NCBI GenBank assembly: GCA_910584055.1
Contig: CAJTZS010000021.1
Coordinates: 1 to 64,000 of the forward strand
Origin: an uncultured Muribaculaceae bacterium
GTDB lineage: Bacteria; Bacteroidota; Bacteroidia; Bacteroidales; Muribaculaceae
Length of the DNA: 64,000 nucleotides
Direction of reading: 5' to 3'
The translations under genes and the position numbers were made by a program. Of this stretch, positions 34,895-42,492 are shown in pieces. How positions within the stretch are numbered: the stretch's first letter is position 1; every line of letters begins with the position of its first letter. Under the pieces are notes generated by a model. That model was not told the DNA's origin and ran no database searches. It was given only the letters and a program-made list of their open reading frames with translations.

Positions 34895-35446
34895 ATGAAA
34901 AAGGTATTTATGACATTGGCTATAGCTGCCATGGCTATAAGTTCGCTTACTTCCTGCGGCACCAAGGCCGAGCGTGAAGGGAGTGCTGAAGGTGAGGCAT
35001 TGAAGGCTAAGATCGAGAATTGCACGAATCCTGACAGCCTGAAGATGTATGTAGAGGAAGCTCAGGCATACGCTCAGAAGCTTGAGGCTGAGGGAAAAGG
35101 AGAGGAAGCTGAAGCTTATCTGAAAAAAATCGTGCCTGTAGTAAAAGAGAAAGACCCATCTGTTGCAACATATTTCGAGGAGTTGAAATCAAAGGCTGCC
35201 GACGAAGTGGCTGAGGCCAAAGAGAAAGTCGATAGCGTTGCCGGCGATGTCAAGGATAAAGGTGCTGCCGCTGTCGATAGCGTCAAGAACGCCGGCAAGA
35301 ATGCCGTGGAAGGTGTGAAGAAAGCCGGTTCGGATGCAGTCAATGCAGCTAAGGATAAAGGTGCCGCCGCAGTAGAGAAAGGAAAAGAGAAGGTATCCGA
35401 TGCCGCGCAGAAAGGTGCCGATAAAGTGAAAGACCTCCTGAAATAA
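34895..35446 (+). CDS. Helical-repeat lipoprotein
   Basis: 183 residues. The signal peptide has lipobox LTSC (Cys21). After a helical segment, residues about 105-183 consist of imperfect 11-residue-type amphipathic repeats rich in Lys, Ala, Asp and Val (KDKGAAAVDSVKNAG, KKAGSDAVNAAKDKG), reminiscent of LEA/apolipoprotein-like helices. It probably lies along the membrane or cell wall in the periplasm. The function is unknown. It has a leader of about 130 bases after the synthetase gene and is followed by a perfect palindrome. Confidence 0.8.
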   Translation: MKKVFMTLAIAAMAISSLTSCGTKAEREGSAEGEALKAKIENCTNPDSLKMYVEEAQAYAQKLEAEGKGEEAEAYLKKIVPVVKEKDPSVATYFEELKSKAADEVAEAKEKVDSVAGDVKDKGAAAVDSVKNAGKNAVEGVKKAGSDAVNAAKDKGAAAVEKGKEKVSDAAQKGADKVKDLLK

Positions 35447-35492
35447 ACTCCACAAAAGATATTGCCCTCATCGGGTAATCCAAAGACTTTCT

Positions 35493-35536
35493 AACTGCAC
35501 CCCAAAAGTTATTTAAATAACTTTTGGGGTGCAGTT
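35493..35536. repeat. Perfect 44-base palindrome
   Basis: AACTGCACCCCAAAAGTTAT (35493-35512) is followed by its exact mirror complement with no mismatch and only TTAA at the centre. It lies between two convergent genes. There is no T run outside the stem, so it is not a standard terminator. The outer 18 bases resemble terminal inverted repeats of IS3-type elements as I remember them, suggesting a joined-ends scar. Confidence 0.85.
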
Positions 35537-35548
35537 CATTTTCCTTTC

Positions 35549-36817
35549 TTATGATGTAAGTAACCATTCTGTAGCGGGAATAACATTTATTGAGTAGCCG
35601 TTCTCCTCAACTGTCTCCTGTTCTTCAAAGGTTACAAGCGTAAGGTTATTACATTTTAGTTTCTTGGCGGCATTCATCAATCCTCTTATTTCTCTATTGC
35701 GTGTCTTTTCAATAGAGATATCGTAGGATACCTGTATTAGCTCTTTTACGTTGCCGTCCTTGGCAATGACAAAATCAACCTGCGAGGATGCCTCTTTATA
35801 GTAAAAAACATTATAGAATAGCGGTTTATAACGTCGCATAAGTTCGATGCATACAATATTCTCCAGTTTCCAACCGAGATTTTCCAATGAAAAGGTATCA
35901 TTGCGCTCAGTAACAAATGCGGTATCAACAACATAAACCTTTTCGTTTCTTACACGATCCTTGCTTTTATATGAGAATTTATTGACTCCCACCAATAAAA
36001 AAGCCTCTTTAAGGTAGGAATAATAATTTTCTGCCGTATGGTTTGACACTCCGAACAGTTCACCTACAGTCTTGGCTACAAATTCCTGACAATAATTGTC
36101 TGCAAGATAGGCCGCTATTCTTCGCAAAGCCTCCACATTCCGAATCTTGAAACGTTTGGCTATATCGTTCTTGATGATGGCATCCAATAATCCGTTAATG
36201 TAGCCAATGCGATTGCTTTCATTGAACAATTCGGGGAATCCCCCTTGTTGAAGATATTCGTGCAGGGTACGTTTGCGAAGCCCCTTTGCTTTTGTTGATA
36301 GCGAAACTGTATCAATATTCTTCATGGTGCAAAACTCCGAGAATGAGAAAGGATAGAGTTCTACCTTATTGTTCCTTCCTGTCAGATGTGTACTTAATTC
36401 CTTGCTTAGTAATTTTGAGTTGGAACCTGTAATAAACAGGTGTATTTTTTGGCGAAGCAATCTATTGGCAAACAATGGCCAGCCATCTATATTTTGAATT
36501 TCATCAATGAATAGATATCTGAAACCGCCGTATGTCATATATAGTGCTTCAAGTAAGTGGTCTAAATCGCTTACTTTCATATTTTCCATTCTGTCATCGT
36601 CAAAATTCACATAGGCAAATTCAATTCCTTTTTGTTTAAGGAACATTTCACATAAAGTGGATTTACCGCATCGTCTTACACCTATTACTACCTGTGCTCT
36701 ATTGCTCTCCAAATCAAGTTGTGATTCTTCGGGCCGAGGGCATAATTTTGAGTAATCATTGGCCAATAACTCCTCACGCTGGTCTGCTATTATTGATAGC
36801 AATCTCTGTGTGTTCAT
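35549..36817 (-). CDS. AAA-family ATPase with DUF4143-like C terminus
   Basis: 422 residues. The N-terminal ATPase has Walker A GVRRCGKST (46-54), Walker B YLFIDEIQ, and the sensor FITGSNSKLL. The C-terminal DUF4143-type region resembles a PD-(D/E)XK nuclease fold at YKEASSQVDFVIAKDG...LIQVSYDI, but the usual E-x-K is QVS, so it is probably catalytically dead. Such ATPases are common accessory genes in gut Bacteroidales with no settled role. The gene is markedly AT-rich next to its neighbours, suggesting transfer. Its promoter is overlaid with three 32-bp-spaced repeats. Confidence 0.88.
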   Translation of the reverse strand: MNTQRLLSIIADQREELLANDYSKLCPRPEESQLDLESNRAQVVIGVRRCGKSTLCEMFLKQKGIEFAYVNFDDDRMENMKVSDLDHLLEALYMTYGGFRYLFIDEIQNIDGWPLFANRLLRQKIHLFITGSNSKLLSKELSTHLTGRNNKVELYPFSFSEFCTMKNIDTVSLSTKAKGLRKRTLHEYLQQGGFPELFNESNRIGYINGLLDAIIKNDIAKRFKIRNVEALRRIAAYLADNYCQEFVAKTVGELFGVSNHTAENYYSYLKEAFLLVGVNKFSYKSKDRVRNEKVYVVDTAFVTERNDTFSLENLGWKLENIVCIELMRRYKPLFYNVFYYKEASSQVDFVIAKDGNVKELIQVSYDISIEKTRNREIRGLMNAAKKLKCNNLTLVTFEEQETVEENGYSINVIPATEWLLTS

Positions 36818-36837
36818 AATTCATTGAATATTATATG

Positions 36838-36869
36838 CAAAGGTAATTCTATTTCCATAAATAAACAAA
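36838..36869 (-). promoter_or_regulatory. Promoter of the ATPase gene
   Basis: On the reverse strand: -33 TTTG (complement of 36866-36869), a 20-base spacer, -7 TACCTTTG (complement of 36838-36845). The leader is about 15 bases to the ATG at 36817. Confidence 0.75.
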
Positions 36870-36924
36870 TTTTACAATTTATATTTCCATAAATATGTTA
36901 ATTTTACGATTGCTATTTCCATAA
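36850..36924. repeat. Three TATTTCCATAA repeats at 32-bp spacing
   Basis: TATTTCCATAA starts exactly at 36850, 36882 and 36914. The first two units are similar over most of the 32 bp; the third matches only in the first 11. Unit 1 lies between the -33 and -7 elements of the ATPase promoter, so it could be an operator array. A 32-bp period keeps sites on one face of the DNA helix. Confidence 0.85.
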
Positions 36925-36975
36925 CGGAAATTAGTGTTGTGGAATATGGTTTGTTGCGCGGTCTTTTTCTCCGCA

Positions 36976-37012
36976 AAAATGCGGCGATTTTCACTGAAAA
37001 TCGCCGCATTTT
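36976..37012 (-). terminator. Terminator after C69 peptidase gene
   Basis: A perfect 17-bp stem, AAAATGCGGCGATTTTC (36976-36992) with its complement (36996-37012), and an ACT triloop. T-rich on the reverse-strand side. Confidence 0.88.
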
Positions 37013-37042
37013 ATATAAGAGGGAAAATTTGACAGAGTGTAG

Positions 37043-38692
37043 TTATTCCTTCGGGAGGCGGAAGTGGTCGCCGGTCTCTTTGACGATGTTTTCGTAGTAT
37101 TTCTTGTCATAGCCGGGGAAAGAGGGGTAGAGGGGCAGGCCGTATTCACTCTTCTGGAAATTTCCGTCGGCATCTGTCTTCTTCATGTTACCGTCCATAT
37201 ATTTGACGAAGAGGTAAATCGCCAGGTCGCGGTAATCGTCTGTCGCTTCCTTGGCAACCGCCGCGCCTTCTGCATTTACCGCTTTGCTGTAGGCCGCCAT
37301 CTGTCCTGCCTTCACCATTGCCGCAAGCTCTTTATCTCGGTCCGGACGTGAGTCGCGGAATTTGTCTTCAAGTCTGTTCTGAACTTTACGGATGTCGGGA
37401 ATCATCTGGTCGTAACGGTTGTATGCCTGGTTGGCCACAATATTAGTCATCCAGAAGTTTGACTTTGGGTCGAAGGTATTGATATCGCCGTGAGCCAATT
37501 CAGCGGGGATTTCAGTCATGCCGCAATAGAAGGGCATGTATACGGAGGTGTTTGTGTCATCGGTGCCGAACCACAGGATGCCGCCGACAGGGTCGGGGAG
37601 CCAGTTGCGGCTTTGGCTGACGAAACTCCATCCCGTCTGTTGGGTGGCGATCGCACGTTCCATGCAATAGTTCTTTCCGTCTACTTCATAGTCCATGGGA
37701 CGCCAGCGGTAGGGCACGTGGTAGGGACCGGCCCCTATGTCGTTTGTCATGTCGAACGGAGTGCCTTCGAAATGGTCGCGCATGCTCCACTCCATATCCT
37801 TGAGGCTGACTTTCTTTTCCGGCACTACATAGAGAGGCATAGGCTCGTCGCTTGTGCCGGCGCACCATGAATAATACTTGTCTGTCTCAGGCGCGAAGCG
37901 GCGGAAGTAGCTCCATACGCGGGCGTCGCATCCACGGCGTGTCGAAGCGGTGTGGTTCTCATATGCATCTGCAAATGAGAAATCCTCATCCTTGCCGTTG
38001 AAATATCCGCGTTTGCGAGCGAATGAGATAACATCCTTGGAGTATTTTACATTCTCTTTGTCCTTCATGTTTACCTTGCGGATTCGCGGCTCGTTGGCGT
38101 GACCGGAGATGGCGTTGTCAGGTATTCGCACGGCAATCCATACCGCCCCTTTTTCAGCTCCCTTGCCTATCATCTCCATCACCCACACCTCGTCTTTGTC
38201 GGCTATAGAGAATGATTCGCCGCTTGACGCATAACCGTATTTGTTGACAATGTCTCCCATAAGGTCAACAGCCTCGCGTGCTGTCTTGCAGCGTTCGAGG
38301 GCAATCTGTATCAGCGAACCGTAATCAATGATCGATTTTCCCGTGGTGTCTTCGAGTTCTTTGTGTCCTCCCCAGGTTGATTCTCCGATTGCGAGCTGAT
38401 GTTCGTTCATATTGCCCACCACATTATATGTCTCCGTAGGCTGGGGTATTTCACCGAGGGGTTTGCCTGTGTCCCATTCCACAACTTTGCGCATGGATCC
38501 TTTCGGATGCTTGGCAGCCGGTGTGTGTGTCAGCATGCCATAAAGGTTGTGGGAGTCGGCGGCATATGTCACCATCACCGATCCGTCGGTGGTGGCACCC
38601 TTCGCCGCAATTAGGTTGGTACACGCCTCGGATGTCGAGCCCCCGAACCACATCATCGCCGCTACCAGCGAAAAACTATAAATCCGTTTCAT
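37043..38692 (-). CDS. C69-family dipeptidase
   Basis: 549 residues. The signal peptide ends so that Cys24 (SEACTNLIAAKGATTDGS) becomes the N-terminal nucleophile, the hallmark of peptidase family C69 (PepD type; Ntn hydrolase). GNMNEHQLAIGESTWGG near residue 92, and CDARVWSYFRRFAP are typical blocks. It probably cleaves dipeptides in the periplasm. It has its own promoter (38726-38757) and a strong terminator. Confidence 0.92.
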   Translation of the reverse strand: MKRIYSFSLVAAMMWFGGSTSEACTNLIAAKGATTDGSVMVTYAADSHNLYGMLTHTPAAKHPKGSMRKVVEWDTGKPLGEIPQPTETYNVVGNMNEHQLAIGESTWGGHKELEDTTGKSIIDYGSLIQIALERCKTAREAVDLMGDIVNKYGYASSGESFSIADKDEVWVMEMIGKGAEKGAVWIAVRIPDNAISGHANEPRIRKVNMKDKENVKYSKDVISFARKRGYFNGKDEDFSFADAYENHTASTRRGCDARVWSYFRRFAPETDKYYSWCAGTSDEPMPLYVVPEKKVSLKDMEWSMRDHFEGTPFDMTNDIGAGPYHVPYRWRPMDYEVDGKNYCMERAIATQQTGWSFVSQSRNWLPDPVGGILWFGTDDTNTSVYMPFYCGMTEIPAELAHGDINTFDPKSNFWMTNIVANQAYNRYDQMIPDIRKVQNRLEDKFRDSRPDRDKELAAMVKAGQMAAYSKAVNAEGAAVAKEATDDYRDLAIYLFVKYMDGNMKKTDADGNFQKSEYGLPLYPSFPGYDKKYYENIVKETGDHFRLPKE

Positions 38693-38725
38693 ATATGTCA
38701 GTTATTATTAATTACATTTCAATTG

Positions 38726-38757
38726 CAAATATACGAAGAAGTCGAGAGTAAAGCAAA
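38726..38757 (-). promoter_or_regulatory. Promoter of C69 peptidase gene
   Basis: Reverse strand: TTTG (complement of 38754-38757), a 20-base spacer, TATATTTG (complement of 38726-38733). The leader is about 28 bases. Confidence 0.75.
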
Positions 38758-38844
38758 ATAAATTTTGCTTTACCGAGCGCCGAAGTATATTGGGCGAAGT
38801 CAAATATAGGTAAACTTTTGCATATTATACTACAATAGAAAATA

Positions 38845-38879
38845 AAAAACGGGGGTATATCACTACACTCCCGTTTTTT
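38845..38879 (-). terminator. Terminator downstream of surE
   Basis: AAAAACGGG (38845-38853) pairs with CCCGTTTTT (38870-38878), with A and T runs at the ends. On the reverse strand it follows the glycosyltransferase-surE run. Confidence 0.7.
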
Positions 38880-39142
38880 CCAGATGACCTCGAAATCCTT
38901 CGAAGTCAAATGTAGGTCCTAATTCTAATTTAACTATTAATCCATAACTTTACTAATGCAACAATAAATTGTCAATGAAACGATATATGCGATTTGCTGT
39001 CATTTCTTTATCAAACTATTGGAACGCAAAATTACAAATAATTAAGTAAAAAACAAAATATATGGGCAAAATAATTACCCAAATTTTAAGTTTTCACTCA
39101 AATTTTAGTTAAATTTATTAAAATTGCCGTTAGCCGTTTTTG

Positions 39143-39928
39143 TTAGAGAGATTGCTGATATCTTTCCGAGATGCCGCGGAGCCATTCGGTGGAAGGCGTG
39201 ACGGGCGCTGTGCGCTCGATGCATATTGGCACGACGGATATGATTCCGTGTGCGAGACACCATTCATCTGTCCGGTCATTCTCCGGCTCTTCGTTGATAT
39301 ATTCTCCGGTCAGCCAATAGAATTTATGTCCGAATGGATCTGTATATTCCTTGTATTCATCATTCCATTTTCCGCGACATGCCACTGCAAGACGCATTTC
39401 ATCGGGAGTCCTGCCGATGTTGGGCACATTCACGTTAAGGCAGATGTCTTCCGGGAGTCCGTGTTCGAGCACTTCTTTCACAAGCTGGTCAATAGCTTTG
39501 AAACATGGTGTGAAATCGGCATCCGCAGAATGGTCGGTCAATGAAAAACCGATCGAGGGGATTCCGAAAGCGCACCCCTCCATAGCTGCGCCCATAGTTC
39601 CTGAATAGAGCACATTGACTGCGGAGTTGGATCCGTGGTTGATACCTGCGACAACAAGGTCGGCCTTGCGCGGCAGGATATGATGCATCGCGAGTTTAAC
39701 GCAGTCGACAGGCGTGCCGCTTACCTTATACATTTTTGCTCCGTGATAGTCCGGAAGCTCGGTAAGCTTGAGGGCATCGTTCACGGTTATCGCCATTGAC
39801 TGTCCCGAGCGTGGGGCGTCAGGGCATACTGCCACTACGTCTCCGAAGGGAAGGAGACGGTCTATAAGACAGCGCACGCCTTTGGCGCTGTAGCTGTCGT
39901 CATTGCTTACTAATATTAATGGTCGCAC
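39143..39928 (-). CDS. surE: 5'/3'-nucleotidase SurE
   Basis: 261 residues. The metal-binding SNDDSYSAKG opening (Asp pair), CPDAPRSGQSMAIT near residue 35, and VSGTPVDCVKLAMHHILP with GINHGSNSAVNVLYSGTMGAAMEG are definitive for SurE. It dephosphorylates nucleoside monophosphates. It lies downstream of the glycosyltransferase gene across a short repeat array. Confidence 0.95.
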   Translation of the reverse strand: MRPLILVSNDDSYSAKGVRCLIDRLLPFGDVVAVCPDAPRSGQSMAITVNDALKLTELPDYHGAKMYKVSGTPVDCVKLAMHHILPRKADLVVAGINHGSNSAVNVLYSGTMGAAMEGCAFGIPSIGFSLTDHSADADFTPCFKAIDQLVKEVLEHGLPEDICLNVNVPNIGRTPDEMRLAVACRGKWNDEYKEYTDPFGHKFYWLTGEYINEEPENDRTDEWCLAHGIISVVPICIERTAPVTPSTEWLRGISERYQQSL

Positions 39929-39934
39929 CTTATT

Positions 39935-39967
39935 TTAATGTTTAATGTGAAATGTTTAATGTGTAAT
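39935..39967 (-). repeat. TTAAACATT-type array, glycosyltransferase / surE gap
   Basis: Read on the reverse strand: ATTACACATTAAACATTTCAC units. The last codons of the glycosyltransferase (ATT ACA CAT, then TAA) are themselves repeat sequence. Confidence 0.85.
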
Positions 39968-40957
39968 ACTCTTTCGTCTTTTGAGATAACGCTCGAGGAT
40001 GGCGCTTTTCTCCGCACCCGGTAGGTGGGAGAGGGTGTCGCGAATGGGGAAGTCGGTATACTCTTTCCTCATTTTCCTGAAATCCTTGTGGGCGCGTATC
40101 ACTGCGCGGGCATTCGCGAAATCCAGCTTGCCGACAAACATCAGGAACGCTAAGGAATCGGCCAGCCTGCGGATGAAAAGTTTCCTTTTTCCTGTTTTTC
40201 TCGGTAGGTTCTTGTGGATAAGTAAAAGATTGTTGCGGAAATTTAGATATGTCTTTTTAGGATTCCCTTGCTCCAGCGACGCACCGCCGACATGGTAGAC
40301 CGCTGAATCCGATAGCGCGCATATTCGGTAGCCGGCATTAATCATACGACAGCATAGGTCAATTTCTTCCATGTGTGCGAAAAATAGTGGGTCGAGTCCT
40401 CCGAGGCGCAAATAAAGTTCCCTGCGGGTCATCAGACAAGCACCGGATGCCCATGTGATCTCGGCGGGGGCTCCGTCGTATTGCCCCCGGTCCTCCTCGA
40501 TGCTGTCGAAGAGCCTGCCTCGGCAGTAGGGATAGCCCAATGAATCGAGATACCCTCCGGCCGCTCCGGCATATTCAAACTTTTTCCGATCGTGGTATGA
40601 CATGATTTTGGGCTGCGCCGCTCCCACGTCGGGGTTTTTCTGCATGAACGTCAACAGCGGTTGCCACCAGCCTGGTGGCACTTCGACATCGGAGTTGAGT
40701 AAAACAACGTAGTCATACTGCGCCTCCCTGATTGCACGGTTGTATCCTTCTGAGAATCCGTAATTCTTGTCGAGCAGGATGAGTTTCACCTCCGGATGGT
40801 TCTCGCGTATCCATGCCACGGAATTGTCTGTCGATCCGTTGTCTGCCACAATCAGGTCAGCCTCCGGAGAAACGGTATATTTCGAGGCGGTGGGGATGAA
40901 TTTTTTGAGAAGTTCTTCTCCGTTCCAATTGAGTATTATTACACCGAGAGATTTCAT
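39956..40957 (-). CDS. Family 2 glycosyltransferase
   Basis: 333 residues. A GT-A fold with VIILNWNGEELL at the N terminus, IVADNGSTDNSVAWI, LLNSDVEVPPGW (DxD-like metal site) and SGACLMTRRELYLRLGGLD...HMEEIDLCCRM. This is the rhamnosyl/galactofuranosyl-like GT2 type used for cell-surface glycans. The acceptor is unknown, and no polysaccharide cluster surrounds it. Its three final residues (Ile-Thr-His) are encoded by a repeat unit. Confidence 0.9.
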   Translation of the reverse strand: MKSLGVIILNWNGEELLKKFIPTASKYTVSPEADLIVADNGSTDNSVAWIRENHPEVKLILLDKNYGFSEGYNRAIREAQYDYVVLLNSDVEVPPGWWQPLLTFMQKNPDVGAAQPKIMSYHDRKKFEYAGAAGGYLDSLGYPYCRGRLFDSIEEDRGQYDGAPAEITWASGACLMTRRELYLRLGGLDPLFFAHMEEIDLCCRMINAGYRICALSDSAVYHVGGASLEQGNPKKTYLNFRNNLLLIHKNLPRKTGKRKLFIRRLADSLAFLMFVGKLDFANARAVIRAHKDFRKMRKEYTDFPIRDTLSHLPGAEKSAILERYLKRRKSITH

Positions 40958-41000
40958 GTGTAATGTTTAATGTGTAATGAGTAATGTTTAATGTTGAGGC
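40957..41000 (-). repeat. TTAAACATT-type array upstream of glycosyltransferase
   Basis: Units GTGTAATGTTTAAT and GAGTAATGTTTAATG lead directly into the reverse-strand start codon at 40957. Confidence 0.85.
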
Positions 41001-41005
41001 TTCAA

Positions 41006-41092
41006 GCTTTAGGCATTAGGTTTTAGGCATTAGGTTTTAGGCTTTAGAGCCATCCGTCGAAGTTTCTAATGCCTAAAGCCTAAAGCCTAAAA
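41006..41092. repeat. TTAGGC-type inverted array downstream of mtaB
   Basis: Left arm TTTAGGCATTAGGTTTTAGG units, centre AGAGCCATCCGTCGAAGTTT (inverted form of the shared AGAAGCTTCGCCGGATGG centre), right arm GCCTAAAGCCTAAAG units. The array overlaps the mtaB stop codon (41087-41089). Confidence 0.88.
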
Positions 41093-42400
41093 TATCTCGG
41101 CTCGCATCGAGTCCGGATCGTTGGGGTCGATGCCGAGAAGGCGGACTCGTGTCAGAGTGTTGATAAGTTCAGGGCGGAGGGGGGTTGTTACGCGTATGTA
41201 ATTGCGTGTGAAACCATGCATTTCCGAGCCCCCACGGGCAGGATGCTCCCAAAGCACTTCAGCTATCATGCCTTCATGCGCCCGGTAAAAGCTGTCAAAC
41301 TTGGTGTCGGAAATTTTCGTGAGCACGTTCACCCTGCGGTGACGTTCGGCCGGCGCCACCGGATCGCCGAGTTGCAAAGCGGCGGTGCCTGGCCGTTCGG
41401 AATAAGGGAATACGTGCAGACGCGTTATAGGGAGAGACTTGATGAATTCCAGCCCTTTCTCCCACTCCTCCGGAGTTTCGCCCCTTGCTCCGGCAATCAC
41501 ATCGACGCCTATGAAAGCATCGGGGATGAGTTTGCGGATCATCCCGATCCTCGATGCGAACAGCTGTGTGTCATAATGGCGGTTCATCTTTTTGAGCACA
41601 GTATCGGAGCCCGCTTGCAGCGGTATGTGGAAATGGGGCATGAATGCCCTCGACTCTGCGGCGACCCACCTGATTATGTCTTCAGAGAGCAGGTTTGGTT
41701 CGATTGATGATATCCTGTATCTTTCGATTCTGGCGACATTATCAAGGCTCTTTATAAGGTCGAAAAATGTTTCGCCCGTGTTTTTGCCGAAATCACCTAT
41801 ATTGACTCCGGTTATCACTATCTCTTTGGCTCCCTCTGCCGCGGCATCCTCCGCCATCTTCGTGAGCGTCGCTATGGACCCTGAGCGGGATTTCCCTCTC
41901 GCGAAAGGTATTGTGCAGTAGGTGCAGAAATAGTCGCATCCGTCCTGCACTTTCAAAAAATACCGAGTCCTGTCGCCACGTTCGCAAGATGGAATGAAAC
42001 TGTCGATCTGGCGGAATGGGGTCACTTCCATCTGCTTGTCGTGTGATTTCAACCACCTGTCCACATATTCTGCTGCCTTAAGTTTCTCGTTGGAGCCAAG
42101 CACTATGTCCACGCCGTCGATTGCTGCAACTTCCTCCGGCTTCAATTGGGCGTAGCAGCCCGTCACCACCATTGTGGCTTCAGGGTATCGGGTGGCGAGC
42201 CTCCGTATCAGCTGTCGCCCTTTTTTATCGGCGGTTTCAGTCACGGAGCAAGTGTTGACCACGATTATGTCGGGGACATCGCCTCGTGCCACCCGGGAGA
42301 CTCCCTTTTCAGCCAAAACTCGCCCTATCGCCGAGGTCTCGGCGAAATTCAATTTGCAACCGAGCGTATGGTACGCCGCTTTCAGATTCTTTTCATGCAT
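41087..42400 (-). CDS. mtaB: tRNA t6A37 methylthiotransferase
   Basis: 437 residues. The N-terminal UPF0004 domain has cysteines in HTLGCKLNFAET, NTCSVTETADKKGR and VTGCYAQ (auxiliary 4Fe-4S). The radical-SAM cluster is CDYFCTYCTIPFARG; a C-terminal TRAM-like part follows. The pattern is MtaB rather than MiaB, so it makes ms2t6A at position 37. The stop lies inside a repeat array. On the reverse strand a -7 box (42406-42413) is only 5 bases from the ATG, implying a near-leaderless mRNA. Confidence 0.93.
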   Translation of the reverse strand: MHEKNLKAAYHTLGCKLNFAETSAIGRVLAEKGVSRVARGDVPDIIVVNTCSVTETADKKGRQLIRRLATRYPEATMVVTGCYAQLKPEEVAAIDGVDIVLGSNEKLKAAEYVDRWLKSHDKQMEVTPFRQIDSFIPSCERGDRTRYFLKVQDGCDYFCTYCTIPFARGKSRSGSIATLTKMAEDAAAEGAKEIVITGVNIGDFGKNTGETFFDLIKSLDNVARIERYRISSIEPNLLSEDIIRWVAAESRAFMPHFHIPLQAGSDTVLKKMNRHYDTQLFASRIGMIRKLIPDAFIGVDVIAGARGETPEEWEKGLEFIKSLPITRLHVFPYSERPGTAALQLGDPVAPAERHRRVNVLTKISDTKFDSFYRAHEGMIAEVLWEHPARGGSEMHGFTRNYIRVTTPLRPELINTLTRVRLLGIDPNDPDSMRAEIF

Positions 42401-42405
42401 GGCTG

Positions 42406-42413
42406 CAAAATTA
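42406..42413 (-). promoter_or_regulatory. -7 box for near-leaderless mtaB mRNA
   Basis: TAATTTTG on the reverse strand, with 5 bases between it and ATG 42400. Confidence 0.55.
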
Positions 42414-42452
42414 ATAAAAAATCGGCAGAGGTGAAAAAATAAGGTGGAATGC

Positions 42453-42484
42453 TTGACAAATGGGGTCTGGATTTATTATCTTTG
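42453..42484 (+). promoter_or_regulatory. Promoter for near-leaderless ftsX mRNA
   Basis: TTG (42453-42455) at -33 and TATCTTTG (42477-42484) at -7; the ATG at 42493 lies 8 bases further, giving a leader of only a few bases. Confidence 0.6.
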
Positions 42485-42492
42485 CAGATTGA

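Larger units (their letters stand above)
38693..39142. other. Intergenic region surE / C69
   Basis: About 450 bases. It holds the C69 promoter, two direct copies of CGAAGTCAAATRTAGGT (38795-38811 and 38901-38917) flanking a terminator-like hairpin (38845-38879), and about 200 bases of AT-rich sequence with no recognisable feature. Confidence 0.65.

Noticed and set aside
36850..36945. CRISPR array (32-bp spaced repeats)
   Set aside because: Only about 11 bases are constant in all three units, there are no spacers, and no cas genes are in view.
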